Shown piece by piece: positions 1 to 10,965 of a DNA stretch of 64,000 nt. The stretch is taken from NCBI RefSeq assembly GCF_963924675.1, contig NC_089220.1, positions 113,476,697 to 113,540,696 on the forward strand. Reading direction: 5' to 3'. The notes under the pieces were generated by a model, which searched no databases, was not told the origin of the DNA, and saw only the letters and a list, made by a program, of their open reading frames with translations. The stretch's first letter is position 1; each line of letters opens with the position of its first letter. A program made the position numbers and the translations under genes. The DNA is from Phocoena phocoena. Taxonomy: Eukaryota; Chordata; Mammalia; Artiodactyla; Phocoenidae.

Positions 1-526
1 GATTCAGAAATCATCTCTCTCACAAGCACACCCTAACTGGCTGCTCCTTCTCTGTGGTCCGTTTATCAGAATTAACTGGCCATTTGTTTCTGAATCATCC
101 TCTTTCCGATGGTGCTGCTGTTCGGGTGGGTTTTGAATGGTTCTCTGGTTTAGGCAGAGCCTCCCACAAGGCAGTGTGAGTACGAAAATATACATGTGCA
201 CATGTATCAGTTACCCCCTCGGGGGTGATGGGCAGCCTTTGGAAAGATGCTTACAGAAGTCATCAGCCAACTGTAGTAGGCTCTCCCTCTGCCTCCTCTG
301 CTTTCCAAGAGCAAGGTCCAGTCAGTCTGGGTTCAGCACCTCTCACTGAGCTATAGCAGTGCAGCCCGGCCCAGACCAGCAGACTTTTGTATATGTCACA
401 AACTCAGAGGTTTTTAAAACAATTTTATAGCTGTCTTTCTCCATTAAGCATAATAAATTTTATTGTTGAATTCTCACTCTTTTGTTTGGAATGTCAATTC
501 TGTTCTTTGACTTTGTTCCTCAAGTC

Positions 527-580
527 ATGCTGGTGATGCTGGTCCAAAGTCGTTGGTCTATGGACCAGCATCACCAGCAT
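527..580. repeat. Perfect 20-bp inverted repeat with 14-nt loop
   Basis: Bases 527-546 are the exact reverse complement of 561-580, and 547-560 form the loop. The arms are made of GGTGATGCTGG-type units. The right arm is also the start of the MER5-like sequence, so the left arm may be an inverted copy of a piece of that transposon. Confidence 0.9.
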
Positions 581-705
581 CACCTGGGAGCTTGTTGGAA
601 ACTCAGAACCCTGGGCCCCACCCCAGACCTCCTGAATCAGAATCTGACTCTCTCAACAAGATCCCTAGGCAATTCCTGTGCACAGTCAGATTTGAGAAGC
701 ATCAC
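561..705 (+). mobile_element. MER5-type hAT (Charlie) DNA transposon fragment
   Basis: The diagnostic words appear in MER5 order: CATCACCTGGGAGCTTGTT, then a GGGCCCCACCCCAGAC block, then CTGAATCAGAATCTG. It is a non-autonomous, long-dead element with no coding capacity. The left end is merged with the inverted repeat. Confidence 0.6.
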
Positions 706-918
706 TCCATGTGTGTTTATTTCCATATTATCTTCAGCTGGGAATTCCACCCAGTACTTTCCGTGAAGCTAGAATTTTTGTTAGGCTTTCAGATCTTTAA
801 AAAATAAAAAAAAGACAAACACACACACAGAAATTCTTTCCTTCACTTTTTCATGATGTCATTCATTCATGTTACCTGGCCTGCCTGCCACAAGAAGAAA
901 AAAGCAAATTACATCCAA

Positions 919-960
919 CATATATATATCTATATATATTTATATATAAATATAGATATT
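919..960. repeat. AT-rich (TA)n simple repeat
   Basis: An interrupted TA microsatellite (tatatatatc, tatatatattt, tatataaata) of about 42 bp. It lies about 90 bp from the 3' end of L1 E1. Confidence 0.9.
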
Positions 961-1359
961 TGTTTGTTTTAAGACTTCTTTGTTGTTGATTTTTAATCTA
1001 ATTTCTTTTGAGATTGTTATCTTTCTGCATGAATCTTTGCTAGCATTTCTTTTTTTTGACATATTTATTAGACTATAATTGCTTTACAATAGTGTGTTAG
1101 TTTCTGCTTTATAACAAAATGAATCAGTTATACATATACATATATCCCCATATCTCTTCCATCTTGCATCTCCCTTCCTCCCACCCTCCCTATCCCACTC
1201 CTCTAGGTGGTCACAAAGCACTGAGCTGATCTCCCTGTGCTATGTGGCTGCTTCCCACCAGCTATCAGTTTTACATTTGGTAGTGTATATATGTCCATGC
1301 CACTCTCTCACTTTGTCACAGCTTACTCTTTCCCCTCCCCGTGTCCTAAGATCCATTCT

Positions 1360-4300
1360 CTAGTAGGTCTGTGTCTTTATTCCCATCTTGCCCCTAGGTT
1401 CTTCATGACCTTTTTTTTTTTTAGATTCCATATATATGTGTTAGCATACGGTATTTGTCTTTCTCTTTCTGACCTACTTCACTCTGTATGACAGACTCTA
1501 GGTCCATCCACCTCACTACAAATAACTCAATTTCATTTCTTTTTATAGCTGAGTAATATTCCATTTATATTTGTGCCACATCTTCTTTATCCATTCATAT
1601 GTCAGTGGACACTTAGGTTGCTTCCATGCCCTGGCTATTGTAAATAGAGCTGCAATGAACATTGTGGTACATGACTCTTTTTGAATTATGGTTTTCTCAG
1701 GGTAGATGCCCAGTAGTGGGATTGCTGGGTCACGTGGTAATTCTATTTTCAGTTTTTTAAGGAACCTCCATACTGTTCTCCATAGTGGCTGTATCAATTT
1801 ACATTCCCACCAACAGTGTAACAGGGTTCCCTTTTCTCCACACCCGCTCCAGCATTTATTGTTTGTAGATTTTTTGATGATGGCCATTCTGACTGCTGTG
1901 AGGTGATACCACATTGTAGTTTTGATTTGCATTTCTCTAATGATTAATGATGTTGAGCATTCTTTCATGTGTTTGTTGGCAATCTGTATATCTTCTTTGG
2001 AGAAATGTCTATTTAGGTCTTCTGCCCATTTTTGGATTGGGTTGTTTGTTTTTTGATATTGAGCTGCATGAGCTGCTTGTAAATTTTGGAGATTAATCCT
2101 TTGTCAGTTGCTTCATTTGCAAATATTTTCTCCCATTCTGAGGGTTGTCTTTCTGTCTTGTTTATGGTTTCCTTTGCTGTGCAAAAGCTTTTAAGTTTCA
2201 TTAGGACCCATTTGTTTGTTTTTATTTCCATTTCTCTAGGAGGTGGGTCAAAAAGGATCTTGCTGTGATTTATGTCATAGAGTGTTCTGCCTATGTTTTC
2301 CTCTAAGAGTTTGATAGTGTCTGGCCTTACATTTAGGTCTTTAATCCATTTTGAGTTTATTTTTGTGTATGGTGTTAGCAGGTGTTCTAATTTCATTCTT
2401 TTACATGTAGCTGTCCAGTTTTCCCCACACCACTTATTGAAGAGGCTGTCTTTTCTCCACTGTATATTCTTGTCTCCTTTATCACAGATAAGGTGACCAT
2501 ATGTGCACGGGTTTATCTCTGGGCTTTCTATCCTGTTCCATTGATCTATCTTTCTGTTTTTGTGCCAGTACCATACTGTCTTGATCACTGTAGCTTTGTA
2601 GTATAGTGTGAAGTCCGAGGGCTTGATTCCTCCAGCTCTGTTTTTCATTCTCAAGATTGCTTTGGCTATCCGGGGTCTTTTGTGTTTCTATAGAAATTGT
2701 GAAATTTTTTGTTCTAGTTCTGTGAAAAATGCCAGTGGTAGTTTGATAGGGATTGCATTGAATCTGTAGATTGCTTTAGGTAGTGTAGTCATTTTCACAC
2801 TGTTGATTCTTCCAATCCAAGAACATGGTATATCTCTCCATCTATTTGTATCATCTTTAATTTCTTTCATCAGTGTCTTACAGTTTTCTGCATACAGGTC
2901 TTTTGTCCCCTTAGGTAGGTTTATTCCTAGGTATTTTATTCTTTTTGTTGCAACGGTAAATGGGAGTGTTTCCTTAATTTCACTTTCAGATTTTTCATCA
3001 TTAGGAAAAATGATGTATAGGAATGCAAGAGATTTCTGTGCATTAGTTTTGTATCCTGCTACTTTACCAAATCATTGATTAGCTCTAGTAGTTTTCTGGT
3101 AGCATCTTTAGGATTCTCTATGTATAGTATCACGTCATCTGCAAACAGTGACAGCTTTACTTCTTCTCTTCTGATTTGGATTCCTTTTATTTCTTTTTCT
3201 TCTCTGATTGCTGTGGCTAAAACTCCTGAAACTATGTTAGATAATAGTGCTGAGAGTGGACAACCTTGTCTTGTTCCTGATCTTAGTGAAAATGGTTTCA
3301 GTTTTTCACAATTGAGGACGATCTTGGCTGTGGGTTTGTCATATATGGACTTTATTATGTTGAGGCAAGTCCCCTCTATGCCTACTTTCTGCAGGGTTTT
3401 TATCATAAATGGGTGTTGAAATTTGTTGAAAGCTTTCTCTGCATCTATTGAGATGATCACATGGTTTTTCTCCTTCAGCTTGTTAATATGGTGTATCACG
3501 TTGATTGATTTGCGTATATTGAAGAATCCTTGCATTCCTGGGATAAACCCCACTTGGTCATGGTGTATGATCCGTTTAATGTGCTCTTGGATTCTGTTTG
3601 CTAGTATTTTGTTGAGGATTTTTGCATCTATGTTCATCAGTGATATTGGCCTGTAGTTTTCTTTCATTGTGACATCCTTGTCTGGTTCTGGTATCAGGGT
3701 GATGGTGGCCTCATAGAATGAGTTTGGGAGTTTCCTCCCTCTGCTATATTTTGGAAGAGTTTGAGAAGGATAGGTGTTAGCTCTTCTCTAAATGTTTGAT
3801 AGAATTTGCCTGTGAAGCCATCTGGTCCTGGGCTTTTGTTTGTTGGAAGATTTTTAATCACAGTTTCAATATCAGTGCTTGTGATTGGTCTGTTCATATT
3901 TTCTGTTTCTTCCTGATTCAGTTTCGGAAGGTTGTCCATTTCTTTCTGGTTGTCCATTTTATTGGCATAGGGTTGCTTGTAGTAATCTCTCATGAACCTT
4001 TGTATTTCTGCAGTGTCTGTTGTTACTTCTCCTTTTTCATTTCTAATTCTATTGATTTGAGTCTTCTCTCTTTTTTTCTTGATGAGTCTGGCTAGTGGTT
4101 TATCAATATTGTTTATCTTCTCAAAGAACCAGCTTTTAGTGTTATTGATCTTTGCTATTGTTTCCTTCATTTCTTTTTCATTTAGTTCTCATCTGATCTT
4201 TATGATTTCTTTCCTTCTGCTAACTTTGGGGGATTTTTGTTCTTCTTTCTCTAATTGCTTTAGGTGTATGGTTATGGTTTGCTTTAGGTGTATGGTTATG

Positions 4301-5231
4301 GTTTATTTGAGATGTTTCTTGAGGTAGGATTGTATTGCTATAAACTTCCCTCTTAGAACTGCTTTTGCTGCATCCCATAGGTTTTGGGTCGTCGTGTTTT
4401 CATTGTCATTTGTCTCTAGGTATGTTTTTGGTTTCCTCTTTGATCTCTTCAGTGATCTCTTGGTTATTTAGTAGTGTATTGCTTAGCCTCCATGTGTTTG
4501 TATTTTTTACAAATTTTTTCCTGTAATTGATATCTAGTCTCATAGCGTTGTGGTCAGAAAGGATACTTGATACATTTTCAATTTTCTTAAATTTACCAGG
4601 GCTTGATTTGTGACCCAAGATATGATCTATCCTGGAGAATGTTCCCTCAGCACTTGAGAAGAAAGTGTATTCTGTTGTTTTTGGATGGAATGTCCTATAA
4701 ATATCAATTAAGTTCATCTTGTTTAATGTATCATTTAAAGCTTGTGTTTCCTTATTTATTTTCATTTTGGATGATCTGTCCATGGGTAAAAGTGGGGTGT
4801 TAAAGTCCCCTACTATGATTGTGTTACTGTTGATTTCCCCTTTTATGGCTGTTATCATTTACCTTATGTATTGAGGTGCTCCTATGTTGGGTGCATAAAT
4901 ATTTAAAATTGTTTTATCTTCTTGGATTGATCCCTTGATCATTATGTAGTGTCCTTCTTGTGTCTTGTAATAGTCTTTATTTTAACGTCTGTTTTGTCTG
5001 ATATGGGAATTGCTACTCCATCTTTCTCTTGATTTCCACTTGCATGGAATATCTTTTTCCATCCCCTCACTTTCAGTCTGTATGTGTCCCTAGGTCTGAA
5101 GTGGGTCTCTTGTAGGCAGGATAATATGGGTCTTGTTTTTGTATCCATTCAGCCAATCTATGTCTTTTGATTGGAGCATTTAATCCATTTACATTTAAGG
5201 TAATTATCAATATGTATGTTCCTATTACCAT
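1360..5231 (-). pseudogene. L1 ORF2 remnant (endonuclease/reverse transcriptase) of E1
   Basis: ORF2 encodes the L1 endonuclease, reverse transcriptase and C-terminal zinc-knuckle region that nick target DNA and copy the RNA. The start ATG at 5231 is followed by VIGTYILIITLNVNG. Endonuclease words such as SCLQETHFRPRDTYRLKVRGW follow at 5148 downward. The reverse transcriptase core with [16 protein letters not shown] lies in 3059-3667. The C-terminal region with [12 protein letters not shown] is near 1543-1968. The frame is broken into at least eight pieces. It contains a 24-bp tandem duplication at 4257-4304 that E2 does not have. It is non-functional as it stands. Confidence 0.93.
4257..4304. 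repeat. 24-bp perfect tandem duplication inside E1 ORF2
   Basis: Bases 4257-4280 and 4281-4304 are identical. The matching place in E2 (about 39210-39235) has a single, slightly different copy, so the duplication arose in E1 or its direct source. A unit of 24 bp is eight codons and would not itself shift the frame. Confidence 0.95.
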
Positions 5232-5289
5232 TTTCTTAATTGTTTTGGGTTTGTTATTGTAGGTCTTTTCCTTCTCTTGTGTTTCCTGC

Positions 5290-6153
5290 CTAGAGAAGTT
5301 CCTTTAGCATTTGTTGTAAAGCTGGTTTTGTGGTGCTGAACTCTCTCAGCTTTTGCTTGTCTGTAAAGGTTTTAATTTCTCTGTCAAATCTGAATGAGAT
5401 CCTTGCTGGGTAGACTAATCTTGGTTGTAGGTTTTTCCCTTTCCTCACTTTATCTGTGTCCTGCCACACCCTCTGGCTTGCAGAGTTTCTGCTGAAAGAT
5501 CAGCTGTTAACTTTATGGGGATTCCCTTGTATGTTATTTGTTGTTTTTCCCCTTCTGCTTTTAATATTTTTTCTTTGTATTTCATTTTTGATAGTTTGAT
5601 TAATATGTGTCTTGGCGTGTTTCTCTTTGGATTTATCCTGTATGGGACTCTCTGTGCTTCCTGGACTTGATTAACTATTTCTTTTCCCATATTAGGGAAT
5701 TTTTCAAGTGTAATCTCTTCAAATATTTTCTCAGTCCCTTTCTTTTTCTCTTCTTCTTCTGGGACGCCTATAATTCAAATATTGGTGCTTTTAATGTTGT
5801 CCCTGAGGTCTCTGAGACTGTCCTCAATTCTTTTCATTCTTTTTTCTTTATTCTGCTCTGCACTAGTTATTTCCACTATTTTATCTTCCAGGTCACTTAT
5901 CCATTCTTCTGCCTCAGTTATTTTGCTATTGATCCCTTCTAGAGAATTTTTAATTTCATTTATTGTTTTGTTCATCACTGTTTGTTTGCTCTTTAGTTCT
6001 GGGTCCTTGTTAAACATTTCTTTTATTTTCTCCATTCTATTTCCAAGATTTTAGATCATCTTTACTATCATTATCCTCAATTCTTTTTTCAGGTAGACTG
6101 CCTATTTCCTCTTCATTTGTTAGGTCTGGTGGGTTTTTACCTTGCTCCTTCAT
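5290..6153 (-). pseudogene. L1 ORF1 remnant (RNA-binding coiled-coil protein) of E1
   Basis: ORF1p is the trimeric nucleic-acid chaperone that coats L1 RNA. The start ATG at 6153 begins MKEQ. A coiled-coil stretch follows (SLEGINSKITEAEEWISDLE, 5775-6035), then the RNA-binding domain with NPKRNTPRHILIKLSKMKYK at 5445-5690. The terminal TAG is at 5290-5292. The span is a multiple of three, but internal indels and stops interrupt the reading. Confidence 0.9.
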
Positions 6154-6786
6154 CTGCTGTGTGTTTTTCTGTCTTCTCATTTTGCTTAGCTTACTGTGTT
6201 TGGGGTCTCCTTTTCGCAGGCTGCAGGTTCATAGTTCCCATTGTTTTTGGTGTCTGCCCCCAGTGGCTAAGGTTGGTTCCGTGGGTTGTGTAGGCTTCCT
6301 GGTGGAGGGGACTAGTGCCTGTGTTCTGGTCGATGGGGCTGGGTTTTGTCTTTCTGGTGGGCAGGTCCACGTCTGGTGGTGTGTTTTGGGGTGTCTGTGA
6401 CCTTATTATGATTTTAGGCAGCCTCTCTGCTAATGGGTGGGTTTGTGTTCCTGTCTTGCTAGTTGTTTGGCATAGGGTGTCCAGTACTGTAGCTTGCTGG
6501 TGGTCGAGTGGAGCTGGGTCTTGACGTTGAGATGGATATCTCTGGGAGATTTTTGCTGTTTGACATTACGTGGAGCCGGGAGGTCTCTGGTGGACCAATG
6601 TCCTGAACTTGGCTCTCCTACCTCAGAGGCACAGCCCTGACTCCTGGCTAGAGCACCAAGAGCCTTTTGGCACATCTGAGGTCTTCTGCCAATGTTCAGT
6701 AGGTGTTCTGTAGGAGTTGTTCCACATGTAGATGTATTTCTGCTGTATCCGTGGCGAGGAAGGTGATCTCCATGTCGTACTCTTCC

Positions 6787-6794
6787 GCCATCTT
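6787..6794 (-). promoter_or_regulatory. YY1-like box AAGATGGC at the 5' end of E1
   Basis: AAGATGGC read on the - strand, 11 bp inside the inferred L1 5' end. In human L1 a YY1 site at the same position sets the transcription start. Its presence shows that E1 retains its true 5' terminus. Function in this species is inferred. Confidence 0.6.
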
Positions 6795-8079
6795 GAAGCT
6801 CCTCCTAAGACCGACTTCTTAATTGCATCTCTCAGAGCAACATTCTGGATCCTCCCATCATTCATAGAGTCCTTACTGTTGCCAAGATTAATTGAGAAAT
6901 GCCTAAAGGCAAAATAAACATTAGCACAGTTTAATTCTTAACTGTATCAGCTAAGAATGACGGTGCAATTAATGATAAAGATGTTAATAATTAGTTGTGG
7001 TCTGTTAAATGTTACGTTCAGTGGTTATGTAGAGTGAAACAAGAATTTCCTCGTGAGGGCAGAAATTAATGTTTCACCTTGATTGCTCTTTTAATGTGCT
7101 TATTTTAATGGGGCCATCCTGTAGAAACTCTTGGGCACATTTCCAATTTTGCATAAATGTAGAATTAATTATTATGGAAGCATAAAATTTTAGAGCTGGA
7201 ACGACCTTCGTGGTCATTTGATCCAGTTCAGTCATTTTACAAATAAGTAAGAGTTATATGTCTTACTTAAATCCTTCCACAGCGTTGGAACCTTGCTTCC
7301 CAACTCTCAGACCAGTGATGGTGAAACCTTCTCAGATCCCCACAGACAGAAGGGGGAGGAGCTCTGAGGCATTCTCTTGCATCAGAATTCCTGACGCATT
7401 GCTTGTTGTATTGCTCCCAAGGCTGTTACCCCACCTTGTGTTATGTTCTAGTTACTTTCAGTTGTACGGTTGGGATCTTGGGAACCCTCTCTGATTCACT
7501 TTTATATTTCTTCATCATTCCTAACTCTGTATTTTGCAAACAGTATTTTCACGATACATTTATATGCAGTGGTGTGCTGGAGTTTTTTTCCCTGCTTGTT
7601 AGAGATGACTGTGTCTTCACATTGATAGCTTGAAATTGGCCATGGTGGGAGTACTTACACCGTGGAAATGGACAAATGGCACAAATCAGGGCTTTTTTCC
7701 CACTGGAAAGCCAGTTGTTGGAAATTTACATGCACACTTCTGTTTACATGATTGTCATAAGACCTCACAAGGCAGCTGGTCTTGACAAAACCTAAAGATC
7801 CATACCAATGTGAAGATGACCATTTACTCATTGTTGCGCCTGGGTTCCACATTGTTCAGCTTCCTCTCGTTTCATCAGGGATTGAGTTTGACCCAGAGCA
7901 AGTCTCGCCTCAGGACTGCATTAGTCTTTGGTTGCTTAGCTAGGTTTCGTTTACCTGGAAAAGCTATTTGGGCTGGAATGGTCATGGAAACAGGGTCTGA
8001 AATATCAGGTACAATTAAGTGAGAAAAAAAAACCCCACAAACTATTATCTGAAAAAGAGCGAACAGGACGTTACTCTGG

Positions 8080-8330
8080 CTGAAATTACAATTCTATCTT
8101 TATTCTTCTCAAAAAACCTTCAGTGGCTCCCTACAACCTACAAAAACACCCAAACTCCCTGACATAAATCACATACTGGCCACAGCTTACTGTTCTAACC
8201 TCATTTTCTACCAGTCACATCACCCACTGTTGATTCCCACCTTCATTCTACATGGCAGCCTCTGTAGAGCCTCTGTTCCAGCCTCCAGAATCTTCCATTC
8301 TCCTGGAAAGCCCTCTTTTACCTCCTTGTT
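8080..8330 (+). repeat. Probable L2-like repeat directly upstream of exon A
   Basis: The text contains weak counterparts of a widespread ancient mammalian repeat: CAGTGGCTCCCTACA, CAAACTCCCTGACAT, CTGGCCACAGCTTAC. The open frame it shares with exon A is accidental. The family label is uncertain. Confidence 0.4.
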
Positions 8331-8436
8331 CCACTATAGGCTCTCTCCCAGGCTTCTGTTCCTACCCAGTTCCCTCTCCCATGGATCAGAGCTTCTGGGT
8401 CAACATGAAAATCCTCTCTTGTGTGTCTCTCTTTAG

Positions 8437-8884
8437 GAGCAGGACCCGAGGTCCCATCGGCCCCGGCATGTATGGCTATGGTAAGGCCCCATACATCTTA
8501 CCACTGCAGACGGACTCTGCACACCTGCCACAGAGGCTTCGGAGGCAGAGGCCCTCATCCCGGAATTCCAGGTCCCAGGGGGCATCTGGTTCTAGCCATG
8601 GCTACAACCCTCCAGCCCACCGGGCCCCCCGACATGGACCTCTGTATCAGAGTGACAGCGGACCTCGTCCTGGACTGCAAGTCTCGGAAGGCTCCATCTA
8701 CCAGCTGCCTTTGACCCATGACCAAGGCTTCCCTGAAGCCTCAAATCTCTTCCACAACCCAGAAACAAGCAGCAGCCCTGGCCTGGGGGCCCACAGGGCA
8801 GCTCAGAGCTTCTCCCAGCCTGCCCCATCTACAGCAATCTCCTGCATTGGGGCCTATCGGCAGTACAAGCTGTGCAACACAAAT
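8437..8884 (+). CDS. THSD4: THSD4 (ADAMTSL6) internal coding exon A
   Basis: A 448-nt exon. The first base completes a split codon, and 149 codons follow without a stop. The acceptor is a pyrimidine-rich tract ending in ctttag at 8436, and the donor is AAT|gtgagt. The exon encodes a Pro/Arg/Ser/Gly-rich linker containing YGYGKAPYILPLQTD near residue 11 and RLRRQR near residue 33. It ends in SCIGAYRQYKLCNTN, with the first two cysteines of the module continued by exon B. I recognise this as the linker between the N-terminal thrombospondin repeat and the cysteine-rich region of ADAMTS-like 6. The family is secreted, lacks a protease domain, and in THSD4's case binds fibrillin-1 and promotes microfibril assembly. 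Low-complexity linkers diverge quickly, so the paralogue call rests mainly on the C-terminal 15 residues and the match to exon B. ADAMTSL4 is the alternative. Confidence 0.85.
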
Positions 8885-9116
8885 GTGAGTATACACGGCC
8901 TGAGAGTGGCCCTGGAAACAGCTGCTACTCTTATCTTTCTGCTGGTTGGCAGTAAACATGGTGGAAGGCAGAGAGGGCATGGTTTTTTAGGCCACGTGAA
9001 TGCACCTTTTAGCTTCCCTCCCTTTTGTTTCTCTTCATGTGTGCTTCCCATATACTTTTCTTTTTTATAAGGTTATTACCTTAGTAACTTATGGATAACC
9101 TCTTGAATCGCTTATT

Positions 9117-9365
9117 GACAATCACTATTGCTGCATATAGCAAACAACCCTCACATTCTCAGTGGCTTTATATCAACAATATTTTTTCTTTGCTCGTGGG
9201 TCTGCGAGTCAAGTGCAGTTTGGCTAACTTAGGGCAACCAGTGGTGGTGTCAAAGATGTGGGAGTTTTGGGAGGTTTGACCAGCATGCGTGTCATCCAGT
9301 AAGTTTCCTGGAGGCTCCCTGCTCTTCGAGGCATACAGACTTTGGCTATTGTACTGTGGAAAAGT
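9117..9365 (+). repeat. Ancient interspersed repeat, class not assigned
   Basis: Begins CTATTGCTGCATATAGCAAAC and continues CTCAGTGGCTTTATATCAAC and CGTGGGTCTGCGAGTCA. I recognise this order of words as a common old mammalian repeat but cannot name the family with confidence. Confidence 0.4.
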
Positions 9366-9748
9366 CTGATAGTGAAACATTGCTGAAGATTCCACAGCAA
9401 AGCGAATTATAAATGGAAACTACATAAGATGACCGAAGGTGTTTTTAAAAATAAATATCAGTTTAAAGACTTTATATAAAAGAGAGAGGAACGAGAATGT
9501 TTAAAGGTTAAACTTCCAAGTTACTATATTTTTCATTAATAATTTAATCTGCCTTAATAGTCTGTTACTGGGTAACAGGACAGCTGTTATATATTAGCTT
9601 CAATTTCCTCATTAAAAATATATTTCCTGCTGTAGAGTCCATAGAAATGACTTAATTTGTGTTTTTAATAATTCCTCTGAACGCCTGGATTGCTTTTCAG
9701 CTTGTTCTTCCACTGACAGACTTCAGGAATTAATGATTTTTGTAAAGC

Positions 9749-9790
9749 AGTAATTTTCCTAAAGCCTGAAGTAATTTTCCTAAAGCCATC
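9749..9790. repeat. 21-bp imperfect tandem duplication
   Basis: The two adjacent units at 9749-9769 and 9770-9790 share AGTAATTTTCCTAAAGCC and differ only in the last three bases. It lies in otherwise single-copy intron, with no other context. Confidence 0.9.
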
Positions 9791-9829
9791 AGTCAACTAG
9801 TAAGTCTTAATTGAGCATCATTGCTTGTC

Positions 9830-9945
9830 TTGTAATGGACCAGGCTCCATGGAAGATAGAAGTCATATTATCTACCTCATGGAGTTGTTACGAGTATCAA
9901 ATGAGGTGATGTTAAGAAAGTGCTTTATAAATAAAAAAAAAAATA
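9830..9945 (+). repeat. MIR SINE fragment
   Basis: CTACCTCATGGAGTTGTTACGA, then AAATGAGGTGATG and AAAGTGCTTTATAA, follow the order of the 3' half of MIR. Confidence 0.5.
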
Positions 9946-10589
9946 CTTGTGTCCATGATAAGACACAGTCCCTGTTCTGGAATATCCATTGCAATTTTTA
10001 AAAAAATGAAATGAATTCATTTCTAATGTGGAATATATTCTCCCATTGACTAGTATGTGTCAGTTTTAAGGACCAAGTAATCCATAAAGAGAAGGGAAAA
10101 GAGAGAAGGCATTTGACATATATGTGGACCTGATATCTACTTAGCATTTCTTTCATTTAACCTACGTTTTTGAAGCATGCACTTTTTTCCAGACCTATGC
10201 TGCCAACAGCAGGGCTGTTTCTTCCCATATAAAAGCGGTGGCTTCTCTGGGTGCTGGATAACTCCACTACCAAGGAGATTGAATTGCAAGGAATATTTAA
10301 AAATTCTTGTGAATTCATGATGTCTGCATCATTTTGGACGTAGGTAAAACAATGTCTCACACATTTTCTTAGACAAAGAAGTAAATGTTGACAGAGGATT
10401 GTACAGGTTTAACTCCCTTCTTTTCACTGTAACATTTTGCATGCCATCACCCCAAGTCACATCCTACTTACCCTTATTGAGAGATAGCTTTCCTTAGAGG
10501 TCCCATTACTACATATCTTCTTTTTATAAGCCCATGGCTTCTTGTGGCTTGGGCCATGCCCCATGGACACTTTAAAACTCCCTGTGTTA

Positions 10590-10960
10590 GTGGTCCCCCA
10601 AACCACTCCTAGGTTTAACGATTTGCTAGGAAGACTCACAGGACTCAACATATAGTTGTATGCACAGTTATGATTTATTACAGTGAAAGGATACAGAGAA
10701 GAATCAGCAAAAAGAAAGGTGCATGGGGCCAAGTCCAGAGGAAGCAGGCACAGTCTTCCAAGAGTCCCGTCCCTGTGGAGTTGCACAGGATGCACTTCGT
10801 TCCCTCAGCAATGAGTTGTTACACATGTGAAGTGTTGTCTACCAGGGAAGCTCATTACAGATTCCATGGCCAAAGTTTATATTGGTGGCTAGTCACACAG
10901 GCACCCTTTGCCTGCTACATATTAAGTTCCAGGCTCCCAAAAGGAAAGCAGGTGCTTAGC
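10590..10960 (+). repeat. LTR-like ancient repeat, family not assigned
   Basis: Shows TTTGCTAGGAAGACTCACAG, then ATGATTTATTACAGTGAAAG and AATGAGTTGTTACACATGTG. This is a word order I know from a dispersed mammalian repeat. It is interrupted at its right end by the L1 insertion at 10979. No open frame is of interest. Confidence 0.5.
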
Positions 10961-10965
10961 ATAAA

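Larger units (their letters stand above)
1049..6805 (-). mobile_element. L1 retrotransposon E1, full 5' start but internally shortened leader
   Basis: An antisense LINE-1. The poly(A) (T-run at 1049-1056) and the 3' UTR are at the left, and the 5' end is at about 6805. It contains remnants of ORF2 and ORF1, then about 650 bp of leader. It aligns by eye along its whole length with E2 (36026-43242), including the first ~125 bp of the 5' end with the AAGATGGC box. It lacks the block corresponding to 41592-43099 of E2. Many stops and frameshifts mark it as dead. I could not find a convincing target-site duplication. Confidence 0.95.
1..8436 (+). other. THSD4: THSD4 intron upstream of exon A (partial)
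   Basis: This is inferred intron, because exon A begins at a splice acceptor and no other exon is seen upstream. The earlier exons (signal peptide and first thrombospondin repeat) must lie outside the window. It contains a MER5-like piece, the L1 element E1 and an L2-like stretch. In 1-480, 706-918 and 6806-8080 I see only unremarkable single-copy or fully decayed sequence. Confidence 0.8.

Noticed and set aside
960..6830. Target-site duplication for E1 (TAAGAC...TTCTT near 970 and 6806; GCATTTCT and GCATCTCT)
   Set aside because: The matches are short, gapped or misplaced relative to the poly(A). None is convincing.
8252..8436. Upstream extension of exon A to an ATG at 8252, giving one 272-codon reading frame through 9070
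   Set aside because: The splice acceptor at 8436 and the donor at 8885 fit the exon exactly. The upstream part is repeat-like and the part after 8885 reads through the intron.
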